This document shows, piece by piece, positions 29,970 to 43,208 of a stretch of DNA of 64,000 nt. The stretch comes from Xiphophorus maculatus (lineage: Eukaryota > Chordata > Actinopteri > Cyprinodontiformes > Poeciliidae). A program made the translations under genes and the position numbers. Numbering within the stretch: the stretch's first letter is position 1; the number at the start of each line of letters is the position of its first letter. Under the pieces are notes generated by a model. That model searched no databases, was not told the DNA's origin, and saw only the letters and a list, made by a program, of their open reading frames with translations. The DNA lies in contig NC_036456.1 of NCBI RefSeq assembly GCF_002775205.1, positions 21,882,968 through 21,946,967 of the forward strand, in the 5' to 3' direction.

Positions 29970-32900
29970 CAATGTTGCTGGAAGAGAATCGAACAGTGAT
30001 GAGAAAAATATTTTAATTAGAAAAAAAGCTCAGATGGAGTCAATAGGATCTGACTGGACCAGCTCAGCTGCTCTGGGTCTTTATTCAAACTGATTCAGTC
30101 GTTTAAAGAATCGTTTCAAACTCCTGCAGCTGATAATCATTTAATGTCGTTTAAAGATGAAGAATTTCCTCATTATATAACGATCATAATAAGAGATTTT
30201 CTGGATGATAAATTGAAGTTATTGCGATAAACGATAATATTGTTGTTTTGAGATCATTTTCAAGTAATGTAGTGGTAATGGCTTAATAATTATTATTAAC
30301 ATTATTTAACACTGGAGGTGGAAGACATTTAAAATATCCACAATAAATAAACAAATAAAATGAATTATGAAATCTCTGGAAACAAAAACGAGCCAAAGGA
30401 ACCAGAGTGAAGTTTTCAGCAGAAAAGGAAACATGATGAATTATGCAAATGGGACTTATTTTAATTTTATCATATAATTAATTAGTTTTTTATGACAGGC
30501 ATCTCTTATTCATAAAGCCGGTTTCTCATTTTAACGCAGTTTGATGTGGAGTTCTCATGAAATTACAACTTTATGCTCATTTTAAGAACAAAACAAACAA
30601 ATAAATAAACTTCCTTGTTTGGTCCTAATTCTCCGTCAATAGTAACTGACTGAAGCTCTGAGAGAAAAGCCAGAAAAAGACGAAGATTTTCACTGCAAAT
30701 TCAAAAAGTTCTGCAGCTTTTCAGTTCTTCTGATAAGTTTAAAGATAAACAATGTTGCTGCTAATTTTTCACAAGATGATAAAAAGCTAAATACCATTTG
30801 GAAATGAATAAGCTGAAAAGCCGACAAGTTTAAAAAGTTTTAATGTTTTAAGTCTGAAAACTTCAGCGAATCTTTTGGACTTTTTCTGTTTTGAGGATCA
30901 CAAACTGAACGTTTGCTGTCTACATTTATGTTTACGGCACATTTAAAATAACAGCAGTTGAACCAAATGCTTCACAATTTACACCAAACGTCATAAAGCA
31001 AAGTTTAAAACATTAAAAAGAAACACAGATGTTGAGCAGCAAACGGAAAACGAGTTCAGGAAAAATATCAGAAAACAGCCTGGATTAAACGTCACAAACT
31101 GGATTAATAAACTCAAGTTTGAAATGATTTTGAAGCTTAAACAGTGAAATGATATTAAACTACTTACATTCTAAGTCAATTTGTTATTTTCTAATTTGGT
31201 AGGAAATAACTGAGGAACAGAGTTAAACCCTGAAAATACTTAATTACGATTTTAAAGCCACATTTAAACCCGTTTCAAACAGTCAGAATATGGAACAACA
31301 TTTAAAGTCTGCTGTAAATCTGTCTGCAGGGGGCGCTCCTGAGCAGACGTAACCTGAAGCCCAAGACCAGAACCTGGACGGCGTCTGCAGAAGAAACCTG
31401 CGTCCCCTCAGGAAAACCATTAAAACCATTAAAACCATTAAAACTGTAACAGCAACGTCTGAATATCAACTCATGTTGACGTTGTTCAGCTGCTGGGTTC
31501 CTGCAGCAATTTCCAGGTACTGAATATCAGAAAAGCAGCTGCTCAGGTGAGTTGTGTGAGTTGTGGTCCGGTCCGGCGGGCTGAGTAAAGAAGGAAGCGT
31601 GTTCTCCTTGGTCCTTCGTGTTTCTGTTGCATCTGATTTATTTGTTGATGTTTGAAGAAGATTTTCCTGCTGCTCCTGACCAACGTCCAGAGTTTGGTTT
31701 TGCTCCTCGTTCCTCACTCTTGGGACGTTTCTTCAGAAAAAGTGACAAAACGGTTTCAGAAGAAATTTCTGCATGTGATTTTTTTGAGTTTCATAAAGAT
31801 TTTATATTTTTAAGGGAATTTCTGAAAACCGTGACTTTTTTATTTAAGTACCCAGATGATGAAGAGAGTTTTTTGTTTTGAATTGTATTTGAAATGCTCT
31901 TTATGTTAATATTTTAAATAAAACTTTTTTAGTTTTTAATTATTGTATTTCTGCCATACTGTGTGATTTTTCATGTGGTTGAATATTTTCCTGCACCACA
32001 AGAAGTGGCAAAAGTGACGGCACAATTATTCACAATTACATTCTCAGTTATCACACGTTATATATGTGTGTATATTTAAAATATTGTCATCAGAGTTGAA
32101 ATTTATCTAAAATGTGTCCAGAGCCACTTCTTGGAGCCAACTTGCATTTCTGCGGATGGGAGCGTTTGGGTGAAGGAGTCATCAGGAGGGCCTGATCGGC
32201 CAATCAGAGGCCTGCACTGGACAGACAATAAGAAAATAAAGGTTTTTCTACTAAACTCATTAACAGAGAGATGGGGAGTTGTTAAGGAAATAAATTAATC
32301 TTATTTTGATATGAGACACTGTTTCAATTAAACAAATCCAAAGCCTTTTGAGTTTTAATCAAGCAGAAAGTGTTGGAAATAGTTTAATTATGTTTAAATA
32401 TTAAACGGATCCTGATTGTTTTGAGTCGACATCAGTTTAGGTTTGATTTAGACTCAGTTTAATCAACACATAATTTAATCAGTAGAACATTTTCCTTAGA
32501 TATAATGATCATGACATGATTAAAATTAATCAGTAGTTTTTTTTATATTAGATCACATTTTTAGAAGCATATAAATCATATTCATCTGAAAATGTTTTAG
32601 TTTGTTAAAACCAAAGGAGTTGAAAACTAATCAGAAGATATTGAATGTAAAATATGTTTTGGTATTGAAACTGCTCAGGTCTGGTTTATAAGAGTTTGAA
32701 GATATTGTATGAAACATTTTTAATTTTTATAATCAAAATCTGCTGTTTGATGTCCTGGGTCAGAGGTCAGAGGTCAGGAGAGCTCTGTGCAGCTCAGGAA
32801 CCAGTTTGAACCAGTTTGAAATGAGAAACACAGATAACTGATAAACTTTGGTCCCGTTTTCTTGAGTGAAATGTTTTTGTAAACATCTATTGTTCGTATC

Positions 32901-33550
32901 CTGGGAAGGAGAGCAGGGAGGATCAGCCAGCGGACGGATTCATCCGCTGGCCTCGGTACCAGCTGCCTGGTCTCTGGCTGCAAACAGCAACACGTCATTA
33001 CGGCTGGTTGACTCCACCTCTAAACGCTACGTTACACACATCAGACAGCAGAAACACACCTTGATATAAAATAATGGATCTAAAACAGCCAATCAGATCA
33101 CTGGATCTGTCTTAACTGCTACTCTGGTCTCTGACGGCTCGTCTTCGTATTTTTCTAAGGTAATTAATTTCTTGTGGCTTCGGTTTCTGATGATTATGAT
33201 GAGCTGTTGGTCTGATTTTACCCACTGGATTGTTTGATTCAAATTCTGGATGACTGTGAAGTTGAACAGTGACTGTTTTCTTTATGGTTTCACTTTTACA
33301 CACGACATTAACGGACCTGAGGAGAACATTGAGACTCTCGGCAGAACGAGGGCGTGAAGAAGAGGTGAAAGTTTTAATATCCAGCAGCCCTCTGACAAAC
33401 CGGGAGCATCTCACCAGTTTCACTTCATAACTCTGATATTTGCAGACTGAACCTGGAGAGTTCAAACCGAGTTCAGAAATACCATTTATTATCTGTTTCA
33501 GGCCTCCAACATGAAGGGTGCTTTATAGATAAAATTACTTAAGTTTTGTC
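29970..33550. other. Intergenic spacer between Z3 and Z4
   Basis: I found no splice-compatible coding exon and no further zinc fingers. The only sizeable open frames (for example 31618-31881 plus) have no recognisable domain and no support. Composition is AT-rich. Confidence 0.6.
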
Positions 33551-34210
33551 ATAACAGTCACAAGAGGATTAACGCTGTCATATGTGCTGAACTGCAGTTT
33601 TATGTAAGATTTCAGTGAAAATTCGACAAATTAAGAATTGTATACATTAACTGAATATAACCGAAATCAAACTAATGTATTTAAAATACAAGATTCACTT
33701 TTTTTGTTGAATTGTGGTAATAAATGTTTCGATCACATCCCAGTTTTGATACAGCTGAAGAGGTGAAGGTAAGATGGTGGCACTGATGTCTTTCCTCCCC
33801 AACAACTGGGACTCAGACGGCCGTTCAAAAGTTTTTCATACAAACAGAAAATATATTTTTAGACTCACAAGACGGATAAAGTTATAATTATGTCTGGAAC
33901 AGAGATTCCATTTTAAAATTAGGTTAAATTTGGACAAATTAAGAATTAAATACATGTTTTTTTAGACCATGGTCTAATAAAATTAATTGAAATAAACCAA
34001 ATTAATGTATAAAATACATGTTTAACTGTTTTTGTTTGTTTAATTAAATAAATGTTTAAATTACGTTCTAATCTCGGATGCAGCTGCAGAGTTGAACGCA
34101 AGATGGCGGCCCTGATCCTTGCTGTCAGTTTTCAGCCGTGACGTGTTTCCTCCCCAAGCGCCGGAAGTAGATCTATCCAACGGCCGTCCAGAAGTTTTTA
34201 ACACAAACAG
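33551..34210 (+). promoter_or_regulatory. Tandemly duplicated promoter region of Z4
   Basis: Two diverged copies of roughly 300 bp (about 33551-33850 and 33867-34210) lie just upstream of Z4. The proximal copy holds AAGATGGCGGC (34100-34110), a YY1-type site, and GCCGGAAGTA near 34160, an ETS-type site. The distal copy has the decayed form AAGATGGTGGC and no ETS core. Shared landmarks include ACAAATTAAGAATT, TTTCCTCCCCAA and ACGGCCGT. The proximal copy is the likely active promoter. Confidence 0.6.
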
Positions 34211-34261
34211 AGGAGATCCAGGATGTTTTACTGCAGCGGCGGCGGTTCCGACCCACTCAGC

Positions 34262-37200
34262 ATGTCTAAGAGCGGCATCCTGAGAGGAATCATCACCGAG
34301 AAGCTGAGCACCGCCGCCCGGGAGATCATAGCGGTGGTGGAGCGGACCGTGGCCGACTATGAGAAGGAGGCGTCGGGCTTCAGACGGGAGATCGACCGCC
34401 AGAGGAGGCAGCTGGAGCTGCTGCAGCCGCAGGTCAGGCTGACCAGAGGAGGTCAGTGGCGGACAGGAGAGGCGCAGTTTGGCTGAATTAAAGCAGCTGG
34501 GATGTTAATCAGATGTGTGTTTGTGTGTGAGAAGCCAACGCGGGGCTCCAGGATCTGCGGAGCCAGGAGCTGGTGGTGGTAGGTGAGGAGCAGCGGCAGC
34601 ATCCAGGTGGGATGAACTCACTGGTTTTAACCGAACCAATATACCGAACCGAACTGGTTTAAAATCAACGTTTCTTTATATTTATCACTACAAGAAGTCT
34701 GGAGTTACTCATTTCTATCGCATTTTAACCTGTGATTTAGATTGACTCAAACGTCAATTTATTTTTGCACCTAAATATCTGCTGTATAGTCAAAGTTAAC
34801 TTTTTGTGTTTGAAATTTAAAACTAACGAAAATAACCTTGACAATCTCGTGCAGTAAAATACCATTAGTTACGGGGTTCCGTTTGTTAAAGCAATAAAAA
34901 GAAAACGGAGATATTAACCAGCAAGTTGAATAAAAATATCAGAAAACAGCAAATCAATTAAAACCAACAGTCTGGATTAAATGGAAAAGAGTTAATAAAC
35001 TGGATTTATTTACTCTATATTTAGCTACAACTGAGCATTTTTATCTCGCTAAGTATTTCAGCTAGCTAAAACATTTAGCTTACTTAAATATCAGCTAGCT
35101 AGAATATTAGCTAGCTAAATATCAGCTAGCTAGAATATCAGCTAGCTAGAATATTAGCTAGCTAGAATATTAGCTAGCTGATATTTAGAATAGCTAGCTA
35201 AAATATTAGCTAGCTGATATTTTAAGTGAGCTAAATATTTTGTTTAGCTAGCTAAATTTAAACATTCAGTCCTAAACTAAGTAATTTATTGCTAATTAAA
35301 TATTTAGTTAACTAAATTTCGTTTTGGGGCTGAATATTTAAATAATCTAAATAGTTAGCTTGCTAATGATTTATTTTGTTTATCATGAATGAATAACTTG
35401 GTGAAAACGTGAACTGGTGTTTCTCTGCAGAGGGTTAGGGTTAGGATGTGGTTACTGTTAGTTTCTGACTGTAACTTTATTACCGGCTCTCTGTGTTTGT
35501 TTATCTGGGTTGAGACCAGATGAGGGTCATGTTTTATAAAACTGATAGAGAATCGTCCAGCTGTTTCCAAACACCAGTCCGACCAAACTGCGGTTTTTAT
35601 TTTTATTTTCGTCCAGATGGGAGGGACTCCGGGAGCCTGGACTTCCTGTGGTACGGTGATGATGACCATGATGAAGACATTCAACCCGTGGTTCCGGTGA
35701 CTCCGCGGTCCAGACCGAAACGGGAGGATCTGACGGACCCAGACTATGAGATATCACCAAGGTTACGCATCTGTTATTGACTATAATGATTGACTCATCT
35801 GGCAGATTTCGGGTTTAGCCAGAAGTTGTGTTTACGAGTGTCTGACTGTTCCAGGTCATTTCCATCCCGAGTCCGACCTGAGAAGAGGAGAGCCAGTAAA
35901 CCTCTGAGCTCCCTGACCCACCTGGACTTCCGGGTCCGGGTTCTGGACAACCCTGAGACCGAGGTGCTCTCCAACATCGGTACGCTCCAGACGAACCCGT
36001 CTGCTGGGTTTTCCTGAGGGGAAATGTTCTGAGGTCGTTCTGCCGTCTGACCCGCTGAGCTCCGGCTGAAGGTTTGGTTCTGTCTCCAGTGTTTCAGAAG
36101 AATCCCATTCAAAACTTCAGCTGTCCTCGGGATCTGCAGGAGTCGGACTTCCTGGACCTGCTGCGCTCCTCCGTCCCTCAGCTGGCTGCAGGAGAACCGT
36201 TCGACCTGTTCATAACCGATACCAGCAGGAAGCTGCATCCGCTGAGGGTCAGCGCTCTGACCCCGGAGGAGATCTACAGGACCATCAGAACCAGCGGGAA
36301 CTCGGCCCTCTACGTCCGCCTGAAGGTTTCCACTCCAAACCCTTTACCACTGATTCAGCAGAACATCAGGCTGGTTCTGGACCAGCTGGGCCTTTCCAGC
36401 GTTTTAGAGTTCACAGGAATCATCCTGAGAGATTTTAAGGTCCACCAGGGATTTCCAGGGATTGAAACCCAGTTATGCTGCAGCGAGTCGTTGCGTTAAC
36501 TTGACCTTTAGTTACGCTGAAAGAAATCCTGCTTGATGTTGTGCTGGATGGAGGCGACGCAAAGTCATGGCAGGCAGCGCAGGAGGTGGCACTGATGCTG
36601 CACTGATGCTGCACTGATGCTGCACTGATGCTGCACTGATGTTGCATTGATGTTGCATTAGGTCGTGGTTTGTGTGTTCAGTTGCTGTTGTTGTGTGTTA
36701 GTCCTTCATAATGCCAGTTTTTACAGTGTCTTCAAAGTAGTAATATTTATTTTAGGCCTTAAATATTCATATTTTCCATTCAGTGTCTTAGAATCCATCT
36801 AGCTGGATCATAAACATGTTTTTTCATTTTGAACATTTGCAGACAGCAGTCAATCCTCAGAGCAGCAGTGATGTTCTTCATCAGCTGGATGAAGAGTTGA
36901 GCGTCGGCTCTGCCACACCATCCAGTGATCAAACCGAGGAGAACCTGAGGTAACCAGGATCCACACTCTGCTCTCCTCTGCTGCCCTGCAGGGTTTCCAC
37001 ACGCCTCCTCTGTTCCCCTGCAGGTTGTCGTCTCCCGTCGATCAGCCTCAGAGGAGGCGGCGGGGCCGACCGCGCGCCGGAGAGGCACCGGCTCACCACT
37101 TCCTCAGAGTCTGTGTGTTGGAGGACAACCAGTCAGACGCTCCCACAGAAACTGGTGAGTGTAAAGCTCTGCTTCATGGCGGTGAAGCTTCTCCAGCTCA

Positions 37201-39450
37201 AGTCGTTCCTGTTCCAGAGCTGCAGACGTCGTCGGTGCAGGATCTGAAATGTCCTCGAAGGATGCAGGAGGCCGAGTTCTTGGACCTGCTGAGACTCACC
37301 TTCCCTCAGCTGGTCGGAGACGACAAAAAGATCAACATGTACAAGTCCGACCGCAGCAGGAAGCTGCAGAAGCTCAAAATGAACAACCTGACGCCGGAGG
37401 AGATCTACAGGAGCATGAGGTCCACCGGGTCCAAGAAGTCCGTCCTCTACGTCAAACTGAAGGTACGAAAAATCATCTGCTGCAGTACGAACCCGACTCT
37501 GCAGAACATTCAGTGGAAAGAAACCAACATTTACTAATCGTTACTTAGGACAGAACAGCCCAACTGTCTTTGTATACCTGTTAGCACAGCGCCTTAGCAT
37601 TAATTTAGCGCATTAGCAGAACTAACGTTTAGCATTAATGCTTCAGGGTTTTTTGCAACTCATGTTTTAGTTTTTGGTGCCGACTTCTGGTTCTACCATC
37701 AGACACATTTGCAGCATCGGCTCTGATTTAGTCCAAGCTAAACGTCCGACTGCAGCTGAATGTTCTCTGATCCCTGGAGACAAAACTGATCCCTGCTTGG
37801 ATCTCAGGGTTGTTGGGTTGATCTAATCAGTTTCTGTTGAACTTTTAGGCCAAACTGCCCTGCAAAGAAATTCAGGAACCAGAAAATGGTCAGAATGAAA
37901 CTTTGAACTGAATGTTGAAGGATTTGTTGATTTCCTCCTCAGACAGGAAAAGGCGATGAAAGCAAAAACGAGGAGCAGAACCTTCAGCTGGTGAAGGACG
38001 AGCCTCAGCCCACTGACTGTGTGGTTCTGGAGGACGAAACCGCTCCGCTTCAAAGGTAACCGCTGACCAGCAGAACCAACCCGTTATCAAACCCCAGACA
38101 GAGCGGACCTGTCCTAACTTGTTGCGTCTCTGCAGCCCTGAGGATCTGGACCGTAGCAGAGCGCATGCAGCTGCGAGCGACGCTGGTTCTGGAGGGGAAA
38201 ACGAGGCGCTGCGAGACGACGATGAGTGGGAACCAAACGCCGAAGATCTGGAGGAAGGTGATGATCCACAGCCAGAAAGGACCTACAAAGGCCCCAGGCG
38301 ATTCATGGAGAACGGCAGGGAGAGCAAGGTGGTGTGCCAGGTGTGCGGCGTGTGGTACCGGACAATATCGGGTTTGACCAGACACGCCTGGGCGCACATT
38401 GGAGACCCAAAGAGCATCTGCGGGGTGTGTGGAGAGACCTTTAATTCTGCAGAAGACATGAAGGTACATTTTGAAGTTCACCAAAAGATCCATGACTGTT
38501 CATACTGCGGGAAGGGGTTCTTCACCGCTTCGGGCCTGAAGAACCACGTCTCCCTGCACACGGGAGAGCGGCAGTTCAAATGCAGCCACTGCAGCAAAAC
38601 CTTCGCTGTCCAGTCCGCCCTGAACGTCCACCTCTGGATCCACGTGGAAGACCGGCCACACAAGTGTGACTTGTGTCCAAAGACGTTTGGACTGAGAGGC
38701 CAGCTCACGGCTCACAAGAAGAGTCACGTGAGTCGGGACCGGTACCTCTGTAACATCTGCGGCCGCTCCGTCAGCGACCTCAGGTCTCTGACTCGCCACA
38801 AGTTGACGCACTCAAACGAGCGCCACTACGGCTGCAAAGTCTGCGGGAAGCGCTTCAAGCTGGAGCACACCCTGAAGGAGCACATGAAGGTCCACACCAC
38901 CAGGGACCGGATGTTCCTGTGTCACATCTGCTGCAAGACCTTCCTGTCCAACAACGCCCTGACGGGCCACATGAAGACCCACAGCGGCGAGCGGCCGTTC
39001 GGCTGCATCGTCTGCAGCAAGAGCTTCTTCAACAAGTATGACCTCCAGAAACACATGCGGGTTCACACCGGGGAGACACCGTACGGCTGCTCCCACTGCG
39101 GCCGCCACTTCAAACTGAAGAGTACCCTGAACGTCCACATCCAGAGCCACCTGGGCATCAAGCGGTACAGCTGCGGCGTGTGTGGCAAAGCGTGTTCTCG
39201 ACAGGAGCACCTGAACGTCCACATGAGGACCCACAACGGAGAGAGACCCTACAGATGTTCCTTCTGTGACAAAGCCTTCACCCAGAGCCACTGCCTGAAA
39301 ACTCACATGAAGAGCTTCCATCCTGAGCACGTCGTCTTCCAAGAACCGTCGACTTCCTTCATCCAGCCACTGGTCACTGAAGGAAAAACCGAATCAATGA
39401 CCGATGGAACGTCTGAAGGATCGGCCGAGTTAACGACCGACAGACTCTAA
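34262..39450 (+). CDS. Z4: 12-finger C2H2 protein with two beta-grasp-like domains
   Basis: The ten exons are 34262-34451, 34532-34606, 35617-35761, 35855-35979, 36090-36325, 36843-36949, 37024-37154, 37218-37462, 37943-38055 and 38136-39450. They sum to 2682 nt (893 aa plus stop), with all phases matching. The chosen start (MSKSGILRGI) matches the sister N-termini; an in-frame ATG at 34223 would add 13 residues. Residues 1-63 are a coiled coil and exon 3 carries an EDLTDPDYE motif. Domain 1 (strand exon plus domain) covers about residues 156-257 and domain 2 about 312-418, the latter preceded by an AT-hook-like RRRRGRPR (303-310). Linker exon 9 has VKDEP (sumoylation-like) and VVLEDE (SUMO-interaction-like). 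Twelve C2H2 fingers cover residues 523-851, in the same order as in Z2. It is probably a nuclear regulator; targets are unknown. Confidence 0.88.
35030..35260. repeat. Palindromic TAGCTAGC-rich repeat
   Basis: Multiple units of GCTAGCTAGAATATTA and its complement run in both directions in Z4 intron 2, so the strand could fold on itself. No gene is present. Confidence 0.85.
36590..36658. repeat. 12-bp minisatellite
   Basis: About 5.5 copies of CACTGATGCTGC in Z4 intron 5. Confidence 0.9.
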
Positions 39451-40424
39451 GGTTTTTATCTTTGCTAGCTTGGTTTGTTTGTGCCAATGCTGTAAATCTA
39501 GAAAACAAGCATCTTAGCAGCTTTATTTGCATAGTTGACTTCTTAATCTTGTTGAAACTGTTGTTAGTCGTCCTCTGGTTAGTGTTGCAGAAAGAGTCAG
39601 GTCAAAGGTCGTGGTCGGGCAAAAATCAAAATATCGTGAGAAAAGAAGTATCCAATTTAAATATCAAAATCCACAATAATAATCTTTTTTTTGGTTTTCT
39701 TTTGCTTTAGTTTAACTGTGACTGTTTAAACAGAAAACATTCCAACGTTTCATTTTATATCACATTTACTGAGGTTAACGGTTTAACTCAGCAAAATGTC
39801 CTCACGGTTCATGAAGGGCAATAAAAAAATGGTTTCCTATCAGAATCTGGTGATTTTTTTTTTCTTTATTAGCTAAAAGTGGCTAATTTGCACTAGCATC
39901 AACACTCGTCGGTGTGGAAGTTGTTGGAGGAAAACCCAACCAAAGGACTCTAAGGCTTTTATCTTTGCTAGCTTAGTTTGTAGCCAATACTGTGTCCTGT
40001 ATATCTAGAAAACAAGCATTGTAGCAGTTTAATCTACATAATTGATTTCTTAATTTGTTGAAACTGCTTTTTAGCGTTGCAAAGAAAACATCAGGTTAAA
40101 GGTCGTGGTACAACCTGAACGGGTTAAAGTCCGAACAGCATCGTTATAAAAGAAGAAACGGATCTAAACATCAAAAACTACAATGTTGATCTTTTGCCTG
40201 GTTTTCTATTGCTTTAGTTTTACTGGGACCATTTTTGTGTTGACAAAAGAAACAGAAAACATTCCAGTTGTATCATTTTGTTTCATTTTTATTGAGGTTC
40301 ACCGTTTCTATATGAAAATGGGCAACGACAAAATGGTTCCTCACCAGATTCAGGAGATTCTTGTAGCTTAAAGTGGCTAATCTATACTAGCATCAACACT
40401 CTTTGGTGTGGAAGTTATGGGGAA
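39443..40424. repeat. Tandem duplication of the Z4 stop region and 3' UTR
   Basis: Copy 1 (39443-39931) begins at the last codons of Z4 (GACTCTAAGG) and copy 2 (39946-40424) begins with the same string, a period of 503 bp. Both contain TTTTATCTTTGCTAGCTT, TAGAAAACAAGCAT, AGGTCGTGGT and ACTAGCATCAACACTC. Copy 1 has an AATAAA at 39820-39825. A later AATAAA at 41272-41277 could end a longer transcript. Confidence 0.8.
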
Positions 40425-43208
40425 GAGATGACCGTTATTATAGAGAGTATAACTTCAGCAGATAACAAGAAGGCTGAGCAGGGTAGAGCAAGATTTATTT
40501 CAATCAATTAAAATACATTTGGAAATGTTGACAGTCTTATGGAAGATAGATTACCATTTAGTCACTAATGCTAACTGCGCCAGTTATGCTAAAGGCTAAT
40601 TTGTTAAAAATATCACTTCTTTCTTTTAAATACTAATAAACTCCTGTTTTACTGCAGAATGACTCTTCTTTCACCCAGTGTGACGTCTCCTCTGCTGCCG
40701 TTGGAAACATGACAGAAAGGCTGTTAGCTAAATTAGTGATTTAGCTAACAGCTAATCTAATGCTAAATGCTAACTCAGACCAGTTTCAATCCCTTCCCAC
40801 CACGTTTTGTGTTTTTGTACAACTTCTGAAGAACCAAGACAATAAAAATCACAGCAGAAGAAAAAACATTGAATCCAAGAGCAGAAAGAAGAAAATATTT
40901 GGTTTAAATTCGGTTTTCTGTCAGGAATTATTTCATGGAGCAAATGGGATGAAAACGGTTTTACTGTTAGCAGATTTTCAGGCTGTTTCTGAGAAATAAT
41001 TGTTTCATTTTGCTTTAAGCTTTTCACTGTAAAGAAAATACATTGAATTAATTCATGGTTATCAATAATCTTCTGTTCTGAACTGTCCTGTGTGTGAAAG
41101 CAAGAAAAAAACTGAACTGGACCAGAAACCGGGTCAGAGTTCACACGGTGACATTTTTGGGGAAACTAACCGGTTTTCTCTGGTTTTGTTTTCTGTTGCT
41201 TCGTGACTCGTGTAAACGCTGAAACCGGATCTTATGTTCAGTTCTGTCCTGTTTTTGTATCGACCCGTTTCAATAAAACACTGAGCTTCTCGAATTTTTA
41301 CGTTGCTGTTGTTTATCTTTAAATCTGGCGATGCTAATGGAAGGATCTCCATTAGCAGTCAGTGTAGCAACTAACCTGAAGAAGCCTCTGACTTAAGACA
41401 GACTGCATGACGGTAATAACACGCTAACAGCTAAATATACGGGCAGCAGAGACAATAATTAGTGATTAAAGTTAAGAGTTTTTCTGTTTTGTTCTGAACT
41501 CTGAGCCGGTTTGACGTCAGCGTTTTATGCTAACGAGCCGTTGTTCCCTGTAGCTCTTACAGACTTTGTTTAGACTGTTTTCCAAATAAACTCTCCGTTG
41601 GGCTGCGGCCGCCACTAAACATCCTGTTTGTATAAATTATACCGTTTTCTCTTCAGTGATTTTATATTTAGTTTCTATGGTTTCACGGTTCTCCATGTTT
41701 TTTGTTTTCTTCTCTTTCTGTGGACAGAAAGTTTAAATTTCTGTCCTAACAGTTAAAAAAAGTGAATTTGAGTTGATAAAACCTGCAGAAGTGAAATTTT
41801 GCTCGATTCAAATCGTCAGGATGGGAGCAAAAGTTCAGTAAAACATTTTGGAAAAGTTGCTTTTCCACTTTTAAAATAGATAAAATAGAAAATCTTTTAC
41901 TACAAAATACAACCAATCAGTTGATATAATGGATGATTTCTTAGCAAATGTTGCTAAGATAATTATAATTTTCTGCGGTTTTACGCCTTCGATTGTTCGG
42001 TTCCGTTTGAAGAACATTTTACCTTCAGGCTCCTTTCAGTTCTTTCACAACAAACAATCAGAATATCAGAAAATCAAACTTTCAGATTTATGATCGTATT
42101 TGAGTTAAAAATGTCCCTTTATGTTATTATTTATTTAAACTTGTATTCTGGTCAGATTTTGTTGGAGAGGTTAAGGGTTTTGTGGTTGTGGGCATCCCGC
42201 AGAGTGAGCAGGAAGAGGAAGTGTTGCCATGGAGACGGGCGGGCCGTTAAAGTCGCCCAGATTGTTTCTGTCCAGCTGATGTGGATTAGCTCTGATTTGG
42301 TTTGAGGCTTTGCAGTAAAACGTTTCTGACAGCCGCCGCGGCAAATCCACAGGGAGACTCAACCCTGACACGACCTGTGACCCCCCCAGGGGTCAGAGGT
42401 CAGAGAACCGCGAGACAGAAGAGATCTGCAAGGAAAGCTTTGGATGGAAACGGTTCAGAAAAACAAATATTTCAAGAACTTTGGCTTCTTTATTTAGGCT
42501 TTTAAAAGATGTTTTAGGCAAAAGTCTTATTTCAGGAAGGTGATGATATTAATGTTTCAGCACAAATGTAACATTTTGTCCAAGTCGAGTTTATCTACAT
42601 CACTTTTCAGCAACAAGACATTTCAAAGATCTTAAAACACATCAATCAACAACAACTGAAGCATCACATCAACATGTTGATTAATGTTTTATTTATAATG
42701 TTTCTAAATCATCTCTACCCAGCTGGGCTTTTAGTCTACATTTAAAGGAACTCAGTGTTTCGGCTGTTATGCAGTTTTCTGGACGTTTGTTCCAGATTTG
42801 TGGTGCATAGAAGCTGAAAGCTGCATGTTTGGTGTTTAACGCAACGATAAGATGGAAAAACAGCAACGATGATTTCAGATGAACTTCCTGTTGCTTCTGC
42901 CCAACAACAGGAAGTTCATCTGATTAAAAACCAGCAGTTAATGATATTAACTTTGGATCATCAGGAATGTTCTGGATTTAAATGAGGAAACTTGAAACAA
43001 ACCTCCTGAATCATAGAAAGGTTTTGTTGCTGCAGTGAATGTTTGTGTCGTCAGAGTAACGTGATGTGATGCTTTCTGTCCGTCTGGAGAACCAGAGGCA
43101 GATCCTGGCTGTCGGTGCGAAGCTTTAAAACACGCTGAGCGTTTCTCTCTCTGATGATCCGCCAGACGCCGCCAAACGAGTTTCTCCGTTTGTTTCACCT
43201 CCTGCAGG
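40425..43208. other. Spacer between Z4 and the HMG-box gene, with repeat copy B
   Basis: No supported coding exon. At 42575-42830 lies a second copy of the interspersed repeat seen at 26235-26575. An AATAAA at 41272 is a possible distal poly(A) signal for Z4. The first part could be 3' UTR. Confidence 0.5.

Noticed and set aside
31618..31881. 87-codon plus-strand open frame followed by AATAAA near 31917
   Set aside because: No recognisable domain, no paralogue and low-complexity Phe-rich content. Probably chance.
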